Assembly: GCF_000164865.1 (NCBI RefSeq)
Contig: NC_014618.1
Coordinates: forward strand, 2,356,001 to 2,420,000
Origin: [Enterobacter] lignolyticus SCF1
GTDB lineage: Bacteria > Pseudomonadota > Gammaproteobacteria > Enterobacterales > Enterobacteriaceae
Direction of reading: 5' to 3'
DNA length: 64,000 bases
A program made the translations under genes and the position numbers. This document shows positions 35,467-44,179 of this stretch, piece by piece (the stretch's first letter is position 1; each line of letters opens with the position of its first letter). The notes below the pieces were generated by a model. The model did not search any database. It was not told where the DNA came from and saw only the letters and a program-made list of their open reading frames with translations.

Positions 35467-35568
35467 AACATTCTCTGGTGGGGCAATTATGATTATAAAA
35501 AGTAGAACCCAATGAGATTACTATAGACGGGACGAGTCAAAAGTGGGAGTAAAATCAGCGTGCTACAC

Positions 35569-35655
35569 TCAGGACAGGAAGAAGCGAGTGGCAACCAGCG
35601 CGCAGATAATCAGCAATATAAGGATGAGCTCAAAGCGATAGCGGCGCAACATCAT
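35569..35655 (-). CDS. ydgU: Small membrane protein YdgU
   Basis: A 28-residue protein (MMLRRYRFEL, then a hydrophobic helix ending RFFLS) closely resembles E. coli YdgU, a 27-residue inner-membrane protein of unknown function encoded between asr and ydgD. The ATG 35655 follows GGAGAGCA. The asr terminator lies directly upstream of this ribosome site. Confidence 0.8.
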   Translation of the reverse strand: MMLRRYRFELILILLIICALVATRFFLS

Positions 35656-35665
35656 TGCTCTCCAG

Positions 35666-35691
35666 AAAAAAACGGCGCTGAAACAGCGCCG
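35666..35691 (-). terminator. Rho-independent terminator of asr
   Basis: On the minus strand CGGCGCTG-TTT-CAGCGCCG is followed by seven T. It stands between asr and ydgU, so ydgU transcription depends on read-through or its own promoter. Confidence 0.88.
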
Positions 35692-35726
35692 ATTTAATAT
35701 ACAGGACCGAACTACCGGGGGCGAAA

Positions 35727-36053
35727 TTATGCCGCCGGCTGAACTGCTGGTTTAGCAGCGTGATGCTTGGTGTGTTTTTTGGTATGTTTTTTAGCAGCCT
35801 GAGCTTTCTGCGCAACTGGTTTAGCAGTGTGATGCTTTTTAGTGTGCTTTTTAGCGGCCTGAGCTTTCTGCTCTACAGCTGGTTTAGCGGCTTCGTGTTT
35901 TTTGTGTTTTTTATGATGGGTGGTCTTCGCCGGCGCAGCGTGAGTTGCAGGAGCGGCAGCAGCAGGCGCCGGAGCGGTTGCAGTGTCAGCAGCGAAAGCA
36001 GCAGAAGACAGACCCATAGCAGCGGCAACAACCAGAGCTAATACTTTTTTCAT
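35727..36053 (-). CDS. asr: Acid shock protein Asr
   Basis: Asr here has 108 residues: a signal peptide (cleavage after SAAFA), an Ala/Pro-rich stretch, then repeated KKHTKKH and AAKPA units that make a highly basic, intrinsically disordered periplasmic protein. Asr is strongly induced at low pH and protects or chaperones periplasmic proteins. ATG 36053 (MKKVLAL) is chosen; the open frame extends 13 codons further without support. A RstA box lies about 106 bases upstream. Confidence 0.93.
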   Translation of the reverse strand: MKKVLALVVAAAMGLSSAAFAADTATAPAPAAAAPATHAAPAKTTHHKKHKKHEAAKPAVEQKAQAAKKHTKKHHTAKPVAQKAQAAKKHTKKHTKHHAAKPAVQPAA

Positions 36054-36158
36054 TCTGAAATCCTCGAATTGGTTTCTAATGTTCAACCCCACTGCGGGGC
36101 CGTTGAAAACACTATATTCTTGTCCTTTCGAGGATTCCGTTGGTGATTAGTATCGGCG

Positions 36159-36172
36159 TGTAACCGAATGTA
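36159..36172 (-). promoter_or_regulatory. RstA box upstream of asr
   Basis: On the minus strand TACATTCGGTTACA matches the RstA consensus TACATNTNGTTACA at all fixed positions but one. RstA-RstB is encoded at 11.2-13.2 kb in this window. Confidence 0.72.
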
Positions 36173-36200
36173 CAACGCCGGGATAATCCCCGGCGCTGTA

Positions 36201-37688
36201 TTACAGGTAGCGTGACGTCAGGTGCTGACGGAAATGCTGGCTGTTAAGGTCTTCGCCGGTTGCGTTGATGATAAGCTCCGAGGTGCTGTAGCGGCTGCCG
36301 TGCTGCCAGATATTCTGCTGCAGCCAGCCGAACAGCGGGCTGAAATCGCCGTTAGCCAGAGCGCTGTCGAGCGTCGGCAGCGCCTTACGCGCCGCCTGAA
36401 AGAGCTGAGCGGCGTACATTGCCCCGAGGGTATAGGAGGGGAAGTAGCCAAACCCGCCGTCGGTCCAGTGAATATCCTGCATGCAGCCGTTGCGGTAATT
36501 CCCTGCAGTGGACAGCCCCAGCCAGTGCTGCATTTTTTCATCCCAGAGCGCGGGAATATCGTCTACGTCAATATCGCCGTCGATCAGCGCCCGCTCAATG
36601 TCGTAGCGCAAAATGACGTGAGCGGGATAGCTGACTTCATCGGCGTCCACACGGATATAGCCCGGCGCTACGCGCTGGCTCCAGGCGATGAAATTCTCTT
36701 CGCTGAAAGCGGGCTGATCGCCAAAGTGCTGGCGGAGCGTCGGGAGAATGCGCTGTAAAAATGCCGGGCTGCGGCCAAGCTGCATTTCAAAAAACAGGCT
36801 CTGCGATTCGTGAATCGCCGTCGAACGCGCCAGCGCGATCGGCTGTCCGGGCCAGTGGCGGGGCAGATTTTGCTCATAACGCGCATGGCCGGTCTCGTGA
36901 ATTACGCCAAACAATGCGCTCAGCAGATCGTTTTCATCATAGCGGGTCGTGATGCGCACATCCTCAGGAACGCCGCCGCAAAACGGATGCGCGCTGACGT
37001 CCAGACGACCGCCGTCAAAATCGAAACCGAGCATCTTCATGGCTTCCAGCCCGACCTGACGCTGGCTTTCCGTCGGGAACGGCCCCTGGGGCGTCGCCAC
37101 GCGCTGCGACGCCTGCTTATCGACTACGGTAGCCAACAGCTCGGGCAGCCAGCTTTTGAGATCGGCAAACAGCGTATCAAGGCGCTTGCTGGTCATTCCG
37201 GGTTCAAAAATGTCCAGCAGGGCGTCATACCGAGAACCGCCGCGGGCTTCGGCCCGCAGCCGAGCTTCTTCACGGCTCAGCCTGACGACTTCCTTCAGAT
37301 TTGGCGCAAAGCCCTGCCAGTCATTGTTTTTACGCTGCGTGCGCCACGCGTGTTCGCAGCGGCTGCCGGCCAGCGCTTTGGCTTCAACCAGGCTTTCAGG
37401 AAGCAGGGCGGCCTGCTTATGCGCGCGGGACATTTCCCGCAGATTCGCCCGTTCGTCATCGGTGAGGTCTTCCTGCGATGCGGCCAGAAGGCGCTCACCG
37501 ATTTTCTTATCGGTGAGGATTTGATGTTGCAAGAGCCCCAGCTCCGCCAGCGCTTCACCGCGCGCCGCGCTGCCGCCGGAGGGCATCATGGCAAACATGT
37601 CCCAACTGGCGATGGCGGAGAGATGAGAGAAGCGGGAAAGGCGCTGAAAGGTGAGGGTAAGTTCGTGGTAGCAAGCGTTTTTATTCAT
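36201..37688 (-). CDS. Carboxypeptidase M32 (Taq family)
   Basis: The 495-residue enzyme is a zinc metallocarboxypeptidase of family M32. The zinc motif HEXXH reads HETGH near residue 264, followed by the third ligand glutamate in AIHESQSLFFE near 294, and the family block YPAHVILRYDIE near 345. It trims C-terminal residues from peptides in the cytoplasm. E. coli K-12 lacks this gene. A hairpin (36174-36194) follows the stop codon. Confidence 0.92.
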   Translation of the reverse strand: MNKNACYHELTLTFQRLSRFSHLSAIASWDMFAMMPSGGSAARGEALAELGLLQHQILTDKKIGERLLAASQEDLTDDERANLREMSRAHKQAALLPESLVEAKALAGSRCEHAWRTQRKNNDWQGFAPNLKEVVRLSREEARLRAEARGGSRYDALLDIFEPGMTSKRLDTLFADLKSWLPELLATVVDKQASQRVATPQGPFPTESQRQVGLEAMKMLGFDFDGGRLDVSAHPFCGGVPEDVRITTRYDENDLLSALFGVIHETGHARYEQNLPRHWPGQPIALARSTAIHESQSLFFEMQLGRSPAFLQRILPTLRQHFGDQPAFSEENFIAWSQRVAPGYIRVDADEVSYPAHVILRYDIERALIDGDIDVDDIPALWDEKMQHWLGLSTAGNYRNGCMQDIHWTDGGFGYFPSYTLGAMYAAQLFQAARKALPTLDSALANGDFSPLFGWLQQNIWQHGSRYSTSELIINATGEDLNSQHFRQHLTSRYL

Positions 37689-38092
37689 TATGAGTCCCGT
37701 AAGGCAGGTGAAAAACCAATGTGTGCGAATAAAGTCATTATTTATGCCAGGCGAAATGATGCTGTGTCAACATTATCAATCAAACTGTGACGGCGTCACG
37801 CCTCCAGTCGATCGATTACCTTCATAGCGCATAATAATGACGCCGATACCGTGAGCATTGTCAAAATGCAACACGTATTTGTTTATTTTAAAACAACAAA
37901 TATTTTTTCCATGAAGAATGACAGGTTGAAATTCAGGTAATACACTTAGATCGCAGAGAGCAGGTTCCATATGAGAATGACTCTCTTTTATAACCTGAGT
38001 ACTGGCTTTTTGCTGCTGTATTTCGATATGTCAATTTACGAAGAACTTACTATTATACTGGCTATCCCATAAACAATACTAAGGGTTACATC
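37689..38092. promoter_or_regulatory. Intergenic region with matS, upstream of peptidase and DUF1471 gene
   Basis: This 404-base AT-rich region separates two divergent genes and contains the matS site at 37787. A 64-codon frame on the minus strand (37776-37970) runs through it but has no ribosome site and is not called. Confidence 0.5.
37787..37799. other. matS site (MatP binding)
   Basis: GTGACGGCGTCAC fits GTGACRNYGTCAC exactly (R=G, Y=C). It is the matS copy nearest to dif on the left, 6 kb away. Confidence 0.85.
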
Positions 38093-38371
38093 ATGCGTAT
38101 TATTCCTAAGTTAATGATTGCAATGGCTTCTTTTGCTTTTGTCACCAGCGTTAGCGCGGCTGAACTGATGACTCACGACGCTTTTAAAAAGGTTGCTTCT
38201 CACTATAAAAAAATTGGTACCGTTTCAGTTTCAAATGAGACCTCTCAGGCTGATGCAAAATCTGAGCTGATTAAAAAGGCTGACGAAAAAGGGGCTGATG
38301 TTCTGGTTCTGACTTCTGGCAGCACCAGCAAGAAGATTCACGCCAGCGCTAACATTTATAAGAAAAAATGA
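38093..38371 (+). CDS. DUF1471 (YhcN/BhsA/McbA) periplasmic protein
   Basis: A 92-residue secreted protein: signal peptide ending SVSA, then one DUF1471 domain with KIGTVSVSNET and KGADVLVLTSGS strands. Family members in E. coli (BhsA, McbA, YhcN) affect stress response and biofilms. It is related to each third of YdgH at 16 kb. The A-rich codons are typical of highly expressed small envelope proteins. Confidence 0.88.
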   Translation: MRIIPKLMIAMASFAFVTSVSAAELMTHDAFKKVASHYKKIGTVSVSNETSQADAKSELIKKADEKGADVLVLTSGSTSKKIHASANIYKKK

Positions 38372-38509
38372 TTTAGCCAGCGTGTTTCGGGTGGGGAGCG
38401 AACGTTTCCCACCTTTAATACCAATATTTGATAACCATTAACTTCAATTAATTCGTCAAATCTCTTTTTCGCAGAATAACGTTAGCCTTTAACGCTACAG
38501 GTGAGTGGT

Positions 38510-39469
38510 ATGTCATTGCCGACGTCGGTTATGCCCCGCAGTCTCCTGCTGGTTGCGTTATTGCTTTCCAGCCAGGCCGGTATTGCCGCAGACGGTCACC
38601 GCCTTAAGCAACGTGCGGATGCCGTACTGTCTCTGATGAGCTATACGGTTGTGCCTGACGTTACCGCCAGCGATCTTAATATCGGTAGCGGCACTAACGA
38701 TAAAAACGCGCTTTCCATTACCCAGTTCGGCGGCGGCGCCACGCTAAGCGAATCATTTCCCCTGTATCTCGAAGGTACGATGGGGTACAGCCGCTACGAT
38801 CCGCAGTTCGTTTTCTCTGATGGCGCCGAAAAGCGCAATATTCCCACCAAATGGAACAGCCTGACGGCCACTGGCGGCATTGGCTGGGATTTCCATTTAT
38901 ACAAAGACAGGTGGGGCGGTAATCTGGTGTTTCGCCCCATTTTTAACGTCATGCTGGGTACGATGGTGAGCGATCTGCGCGTCGGGACATGGGCCATACA
39001 GCAAAAGCGCGATGCCGACATGCAGTTTCTCGACGGCGGCAGGCTGAACGCCTACGGTCTGGGAGGCTCATTAATGCTCGATTACGAGCTGTTCTCGGAA
39101 TCTCAGGATATTGACGTGGAGCTTCGCTACTCCGGAATGAACCTGGAAACGTTCGGCGATACCGCCGAAGCGGTTCAGGGGCAGGCCAGCGCGGAAAACC
39201 TTGGGCTGTACGTTCGCCGCCGCGCGCCGATCTCTGACTGGACGCTGCTGCAAAGCCCGGTACGCTATGTTCTGGAGGGGGCGCATACGGAATATCTGGG
39301 CGATCAGCGCGGCAAGCTCGGCTTTGACAATCTGAGCTCAGTGGGGGTTGGCCTGGAGCTCGACAGCAGCAAATATAACGTATTCGTCACCCGAACGCGC
39401 CTGGTGGCGCGTTATATGTTTGGCAACAATACCAGCGGTTATGGGATTGGTTTTGCCATGAGTTTTTGA
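38510..39469 (+). CDS. Outer-membrane beta-barrel protein (solitary autotransporter-barrel type)
   Basis: A 319-residue secreted protein with a signal peptide (cleavage after AGIAA) and many alternating amphipathic strands, ending in phenylalanine (FAMSF) as outer-membrane barrels do. The layout resembles the solitary autotransporter barrel family, a barrel without a passenger. The start ATG 38510 follows AGGTGA; GTG 38501 is the alternative. Function unknown. Confidence 0.7.
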   Translation: MSLPTSVMPRSLLLVALLLSSQAGIAADGHRLKQRADAVLSLMSYTVVPDVTASDLNIGSGTNDKNALSITQFGGGATLSESFPLYLEGTMGYSRYDPQFVFSDGAEKRNIPTKWNSLTATGGIGWDFHLYKDRWGGNLVFRPIFNVMLGTMVSDLRVGTWAIQQKRDADMQFLDGGRLNAYGLGGSLMLDYELFSESQDIDVELRYSGMNLETFGDTAEAVQGQASAENLGLYVRRRAPISDWTLLQSPVRYVLEGAHTEYLGDQRGKLGFDNLSSVGVGLELDSSKYNVFVTRTRLVARYMFGNNTSGYGIGFAMSF

Positions 39470-39485
39470 AAACAACGGGGAGCGT

Positions 39486-40778
39486 TCAGCTCCCCCAGCG
39501 GCTTCTCAAATAGCTGACGGCATCCTGCGTCTGCGGCGCATTAAGGTAGTTCTCCCGAAACAGAATGGTCCCCTGAATTTGCGGCACGGAGTCGTTTAAA
39601 TCGAGCTGCTTTTTCAGCTCCGGAACGCCGCCCTGAACCGTCCAGTCGGGTTCGTTTCTCGATGGCTCGCCCACTTTATAGAATGCAATGCCGATGTACA
39701 GGCGCGTATTCGTCGGTTTGACCACATCAGCCCACCATTTCGCCAGCACGTCATAGCGGGCTGCGCTTCGCGAGAAGGGCCAGTAAATCTGCGGCGCAAT
39801 GTAATCCAGCAGCCCCTGCTGCACCCACTGACGGGTATCGGCGTAGGATTCATCGTAAGCCGCGGCCCCCCGGGTGTCGGATCCGGCAGGATCGTGCGAC
39901 CGGTTACGCCAGACTCCGGCAGGACTGACGCCAAACTCGACGTTGGGTTTTATCTGCTTAATGGTGCGGGACACCTCGGCGATCAGCTGCTGGGTGTTGT
40001 GGCGCCGCCAGTCCGCTTTCGAGGCGAAACCCTGGCCATATTCCCGGAACGTCTGGCTGTCGTTCAGCGCTGAACCCGGCGTTTCGGTATAGAAGTAGTC
40101 GTCAAACTGCACGCCGTCGACAGGGTAGCGGGTGACGACTTCGGCAACGATGCTGGTTATCCAGTCGCGGGCCGCCGGGATACCAGGGTCGAGCACGAAG
40201 CGGTCGCTGGCCGTACGAATCCAGTCACGATGCTGTACAAATACGCTGGACGGCGTGCGGTTGAGCTCCGCCACGGTTGATGGCCGGGTATTGGTCGATA
40301 CCCGGTACGGGTTGAACCAGGCGTGGACCTTCATCCCGCGCTTGTGCGCCTCATCCAGCATAAACTGCAGCGGATCGTAGCCCGGATCTTCGCCTATCGT
40401 TCCGGTTAGCGTATCGGACCACGGTAAAATCTTTGACGGCCACAGCGCCGTACCGTCCGGTTTTACCTGGAAGAATACGGTATTGACGCCCAGGCTCTTC
40501 AGCTTGTCCAGCTTATCGGTAAGCGCCTGTTTCTGCATATTTTCACGAATATTGGGGCTTGCATTGACCGATGATATCGGCGGCCAGTCAAGACGAGAAA
40601 CGGTCGTCAGCCAGACGCCGCGTACCGGCTCCCCGTTTTGCGCGACGGGCGGCTTTGCGGAAGGCAGCGGGGTCACCAGCGACTGCGGCGGTTTTGATGT
40701 ACAGCTGATAAGCAACAGCGCGCAGCCCGCCAGCGCCGCGAACCGTTTTACCGTTGTTGCTGAAGATTGTTGCGGCAT
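39486..40778 (-). CDS. digH: Divisome-associated lipoprotein glycosyl hydrolase DigH
   Basis: DigH (YddW) here has 430 residues. The lipobox LLLISC near residue 25 marks an outer-membrane lipoprotein. The rest is a GHL10-type barrel with VNTVFFQVKPDG near 100 and the acid pair in VDGVQFDDYFY near 222. In E. coli DigH cleaves peptidoglycan glycan strands lacking stem peptides and acts in cell division. The next gene on the strand, a VF530-like gene, lies 7 bases upstream. Confidence 0.9.
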   Translation of the reverse strand: MPQQSSATTVKRFAALAGCALLLISCTSKPPQSLVTPLPSAKPPVAQNGEPVRGVWLTTVSRLDWPPISSVNASPNIRENMQKQALTDKLDKLKSLGVNTVFFQVKPDGTALWPSKILPWSDTLTGTIGEDPGYDPLQFMLDEAHKRGMKVHAWFNPYRVSTNTRPSTVAELNRTPSSVFVQHRDWIRTASDRFVLDPGIPAARDWITSIVAEVVTRYPVDGVQFDDYFYTETPGSALNDSQTFREYGQGFASKADWRRHNTQQLIAEVSRTIKQIKPNVEFGVSPAGVWRNRSHDPAGSDTRGAAAYDESYADTRQWVQQGLLDYIAPQIYWPFSRSAARYDVLAKWWADVVKPTNTRLYIGIAFYKVGEPSRNEPDWTVQGGVPELKKQLDLNDSVPQIQGTILFRENYLNAPQTQDAVSYLRSRWGS

Positions 40779-40785
40779 CAGAGAA

Positions 40786-41073
40786 TTAGCTCTTAGTGAA
40801 GCGACTGTTAGCCCAGGGATTCACCTCAGGAGTGTCCGCCGTTACCGGCGCCTCGTCGGTCAGAGACGCAAGGTACAGCGCCTCGACCTCTGCGCGGGCC
40901 CACGGCGTGCGGCGAAGAAACTTTAAGCTCGATTTGACGCTAGGGTCGCTTTTAAAGCAGTTGATATTAATACGTTTGCCAAGCTGAACCCAGCCAAAAC
41001 GGGCGACCAGCGCATTGACTTGCATTTCAAGCGTTACGCCATGCAGCGGGTCTTTAGAAGTGTGAGCGGTCAT
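40786..41073 (-). CDS. VF530 family DNA-binding-like protein (DUF2132)
   Basis: The 95-residue protein matches the VF530/DUF2132 family (DPLHGVTLEMQVNALVARFGW, then CFKSDPSVKSSLKFLRRTPWAR), small helical proteins with a proposed DNA-binding surface. It is seven bases upstream of digH in the same direction, which suggests cotranscription. Confidence 0.85.
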   Translation of the reverse strand: MTAHTSKDPLHGVTLEMQVNALVARFGWVQLGKRININCFKSDPSVKSSLKFLRRTPWARAEVEALYLASLTDEAPVTADTPEVNPWANSRFTKS

Positions 41074-41363
41074 GTGGAGTCCGGTATTTTCCGATTTTTG
41101 TGATTATAGTCCGGTGACAGGGGCAAGGGAAGCGGCGGGGCCGTCGTTCAGCTTTGCTCCGGTATATCGCTCGAATATCCGGCGCATCGTATAAATGATT
41201 TCTGGTTTAGCTTAGGTCAGCGAGATATTTTTTCTTATATATTCCAGCTGTGAGCATGCGGGCAATCTGTAGAATACATCAAAATAATGACGCATATTGC
41301 ATGGTATACCGCTTCTCAGGTTAGGGTCTAATAATTATAACATTGGCCAGAGGGAGCCTGCTT

Positions 41364-42593
41364 ATGTATGCATTCACCGCGCGGCAACCGATTTTCGACA
41401 GAAATATGAAAACCGTCGCCTACGAGCTGCTGTTTCGCGATGGGATGGAGAACCGCTTTCCCGACGTTTCGGCGGAATACGCCACGTCACGGATGATTTC
41501 CGACCAGTTTCTGTGCATACCGTCGCTGCGAATCACCGGCAGCCATACGGCGTATATTAATTTCCCCGCGCAAATGATTGTTAACCGATGCGGAGAAGCA
41601 TTGCCAAACGACCGTGTGGTGATAGAACTTCTTGAGGAGTCTGTCCCAGGCGCTGAGCTGTTACAGGCGGTTCGGGCGATGCATGCCCGGGGAGCCTGCT
41701 TTGCGCTCGACGACTGCACGCTATCGCCGGACTGGGACGCGTTCCTGCCCTATGTTTCCGTTATCAAATTTGATATCAGAAAAAATACGCCGGATGAGAT
41801 CTTTCAGTATATCAATGAGCGAAGGCCATTGCTGTCGCGTATCCAATTTCTGGCTGAGAAAGTGGAAACGCAGGAGGAGTACAGAAAATACAGAGCCGCG
41901 GGTTTCTCATTGTTTCAGGGGTTCTTTTTCTGTAAGCCGGAAATAATAAAGAACCGGCGTTTATCGCATAATCAGCTAACGATTTTCAGACTTCAGATGG
42001 AAGTGAGCCGCCATAACCTTGATTTCCCCAGAATAGAAGCGCTGCTGAAAACCGACCTGACGCTATCGTATAAAATCATGCGTTATATGAAGCATATCGT
42101 GTGTAAGCAATATGGCGTCTGCAATTTCAACAAGTTAACGTTAAAAGAGATCCTGATGTACCTTGGCGAAGACGGGTTACGCCGCTTCGTCGCGGTTGTC
42201 GCCCTGGCGAATCTGAGCCATGACTCCGTGAGCGAGCTCTATCATTTAAGCATGGTGCGCAGAAAGTTCTGTGAGCTAATGGTGGGGTATATCGGCAAAG
42301 ATGCGCTTATATATAGTGCCTTTCTGACGGGGCTGTTTTCCTTGCTCGAGACTATTCTGGAATTCCCGATGGAGGAATTGATAAAGCAGGTTGCGGTTCC
42401 ACCCGACGTCAGCGAAGCGCTGTGTGGCCAGCCCGGCATACTTACCGATATCGTCAGCGTCTGTCGGTATTATGAGCAACTGGACTGGGAAAGCGCCTCA
42501 AAAATCAGCGAGGCGCTGGGAATTACCGCAGCCGGGGTGACGGACGCCATGAAGACCGCAACTGAATGGGCTCGTGACTATTCCGTCTTTTGA
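41364..42593 (+). CDS. EAL-HDOD domain signalling protein
   Basis: This 409-residue protein has an N-terminal EAL-like domain (about 1-205) and a C-terminal HDOD domain (about 205-395), the YuxH architecture. The EAL catalytic residues are degraded: the EAL motif reads ELL, the DDFG motif reads LDDC, and AEGVE reads AEKVE. It is therefore likely a cyclic di-GMP binder or a protein-interaction module rather than a phosphodiesterase. ATG 41364 follows AGAGGGAGC; the TTG at 41343 is less likely. Convergent with the VOC gene, overlapping by 16 bases. Confidence 0.85.
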   Translation: MYAFTARQPIFDRNMKTVAYELLFRDGMENRFPDVSAEYATSRMISDQFLCIPSLRITGSHTAYINFPAQMIVNRCGEALPNDRVVIELLEESVPGAELLQAVRAMHARGACFALDDCTLSPDWDAFLPYVSVIKFDIRKNTPDEIFQYINERRPLLSRIQFLAEKVETQEEYRKYRAAGFSLFQGFFFCKPEIIKNRRLSHNQLTIFRLQMEVSRHNLDFPRIEALLKTDLTLSYKIMRYMKHIVCKQYGVCNFNKLTLKEILMYLGEDGLRRFVAVVALANLSHDSVSELYHLSMVRRKFCELMVGYIGKDALIYSAFLTGLFSLLETILEFPMEELIKQVAVPPDVSEALCGQPGILTDIVSVCRYYEQLDWESASKISEALGITAAGVTDAMKTATEWARDYSVF

Positions 42594-43030
42594 TCCTGGC
42601 GCAGCCAGGGGGTAATTGTCACACCCGCCAGCAGTCCTTCCGGGCTCAGCAGACGAGTAACCGTCTGTCCCCATGGCTCTTCGCGCTGGGCGACAAGCAG
42701 CCGATAGCCTTTGCTTTTGAGCACCCGGGTTGCTGCATCAATGTCACGTACTTCGAATTCGATCCAGGCCTGTGGGGTAGGGAGATCCACCGGCCATTGT
42801 CCGGTGCCGAAGCAGGAGAGCGCGGCCTGAGAGAGCGGCCACAGCGCAAAATGTTTTACACCTTTCAGCGCGTTGTGCCCGGTGAGCAGATAGTCGCTGT
42901 TGCCCTCCATGCTTTTTAGCGGCAGGCCCAGCGCATCCGCATAAAAAGCCTTACTGGCGTCAGTGTCCAGGGTAATAGGGCCAAAGCCTGCGACAAACAG
43001 CACGTCGATGCCGGATAAGTCAGGATTCAT
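42578..43030 (-). CDS. VOC family (glyoxalase/bleomycin-resistance fold) protein
   Basis: The 150-residue product has two beta-alpha-beta-beta-beta units typical of vicinal-oxygen-chelate proteins: FGPITLDTDASKAFYADALG near residue 16 and AWIEFEVRDIDAATRVLKSKG near 88. Function unknown. Its last 16 bases overlap the end of the EAL-HDOD gene on the other strand. Confidence 0.82.
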   Translation of the reverse strand: MNPDLSGIDVLFVAGFGPITLDTDASKAFYADALGLPLKSMEGNSDYLLTGHNALKGVKHFALWPLSQAALSCFGTGQWPVDLPTPQAWIEFEVRDIDAATRVLKSKGYRLLVAQREEPWGQTVTRLLSPEGLLAGVTITPWLRQDQKTE

Positions 43031-43095
43031 TTTATCTCCTTATAACTGAATGTATTTTCATCAATAAAGATAACATACTCTCCAGCGGATGCCCG

Positions 43096-43680
43096 TTATG
43101 CCAGCACTACGCGCGGAGTGCAGACATAAACCCATGCCGGCGGGAAGTTACGAATTTCATATACCCGACGCCACTCGAAGTAACGGGACAACAGTTTCTC
43201 CGACAGCGGGCTGTACTGAAACTGAATCAGCATCCCGCCGGGATTAAGCTGTTTTCTGATCTGCTGCAGTATCCGTAACCGTGGAAACAGCGGGATAGAC
43301 AGCAGCGGCAGGCAGGAAAAGATAAGATCGTAATTTCTGTCCAGCTGCTCGGCAGAGCGGGTAATGACTTGCAGCCGACGGTCCTGGTCCGCAAGCGTCT
43401 GTAGCTGGCGCGCAAGCCCGGGCTGAATTTCCCAGGCATCCAGCTGCGCTGCGGGAGACAGACGTTTGAGCAGCCGACGGGTAAGAACGCCATCACCGGC
43501 GCCAAGTTCTGCAACGGTTGTCGCGGTTTCCCAACTGGCGAGACTGGCCATCCGGTTGCACAGCCAGGGAGATGAGGGAGTTACGGAACCAAAGGTACGC
43601 GGCGAGAGAATAAATTGCCTGGCGTAGTTCATCTGATGCTTAAGATAAGGCTGTACGGTCGCAATCACAGAAGTGAGCAT
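43096..43680 (-). CDS. Class I SAM-dependent methyltransferase (PmtA-like)
   Basis: A 194-residue methyltransferase with the SAM-binding motif VAELGAGDGVLTRRLL near residue 57 and the acidic residue after strand 2 (DAWEIQP). The N-terminus (YARQFILSPRTFGSVTPSSPWL) resembles bacterial phospholipid N-methyltransferases and rRNA dimethylase relatives. The substrate is not known. It is the last host gene before dif. Confidence 0.78.
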   Translation of the reverse strand: MLTSVIATVQPYLKHQMNYARQFILSPRTFGSVTPSSPWLCNRMASLASWETATTVAELGAGDGVLTRRLLKRLSPAAQLDAWEIQPGLARQLQTLADQDRRLQVITRSAEQLDRNYDLIFSCLPLLSIPLFPRLRILQQIRKQLNPGGMLIQFQYSPLSEKLLSRYFEWRRVYEIRNFPPAWVYVCTPRVVLA

Positions 43681-43804
43681 CGCAGTTTCTCCAGTCTTCG
43701 GCGAGTCCGTATGCCATTGTGAGCCTGCAATCTTAACAATTGCTTAATCTGCGTCTGACCGCGATTGCTGGCGGGGAATAAGGGGTTTTGGCTCCATAAA
43801 TGTA

Positions 43805-43832
43805 ATTTAACATAATATACATTATGCGCACT
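43805..43832 (-). other. dif site (XerC/XerD recombination, chromosome dimer resolution)
   Basis: On the minus strand the site reads XerC arm AGTGCGCATAA, centre TGTATA, XerD arm TTATGTTAAAT. It differs from E. coli dif only at the first base. FtsK-activated XerCD resolves chromosome dimers here. It lies between the two Ter sites and forms the left border of a filamentous prophage remnant. Confidence 0.95.
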
Positions 43833-43918
43833 TTTGGGGATATGGACGGAATCTGGTGTTTTGCGGCTGCCGTTGTGCTGCTCAGATATAACCCTTCAAA
43901 GAAGCTGGATTTACCGAT

Positions 43919-43952
43919 AAAAAAAGGCCTTACAGTGAGCTTCTGTAAGGCC
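43919..43952 (-). terminator. Rho-independent terminator of prophage secretin gene
   Basis: GGCCTTACAG (43926-43935) and CTGTAAGGCC (43943-43952) are perfect inverted repeats; on the minus strand the stem is followed by seven T. Confidence 0.85.
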
Positions 43953-44094
43953 GGGAAGATGCCACATGGAGGCAATGTCGATGGATGACAAACATCATAA
44001 TGATGATGTCATGGCGGGAACCATGCCGGATAACAGTCTCAGCTCACCCTGTGCCGGAAAAAGTCAAAAGACGGCTTTGCAGTGACGGGGATTT

Positions 44095-44119
44095 CTCGCG
44101 ATAAATCGCGAGGCTTTTT
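44095..44119 (+). terminator. Hairpin with T run, or phage stem-loop
   Basis: CTCGCGAT and ATCGCGAG pair and are followed by GCTTTTT on the + strand. It lies 60 bases past the secretin stop. In an ssDNA phage such a stem could also be a packaging or replication signal. Confidence 0.5.
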
Positions 44120-44179
44120 GAGTCCTCGCGTTAAACGCTGCGGTTGTCTCCGTCGCGTTGCTCCTCCCTGAACGGCATA

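Larger units (their letters stand above)
43681..44179. other. Non-coding region with dif and prophage end
   Basis: No gene is supported in these 499 bases. They contain the dif site (43805-43832), the terminator of the prophage genes (43919-43952) and a second hairpin (44095-44119). The part right of dif corresponds to the intergenic region of a filamentous phage. Confidence 0.6.

Noticed and set aside
37776..37970. 64-codon minus-strand frame between the M32 peptidase and DUF1471 gene
   Set aside because: No ribosome site, overlaps the matS site and the control region; conservation would be needed to support it.
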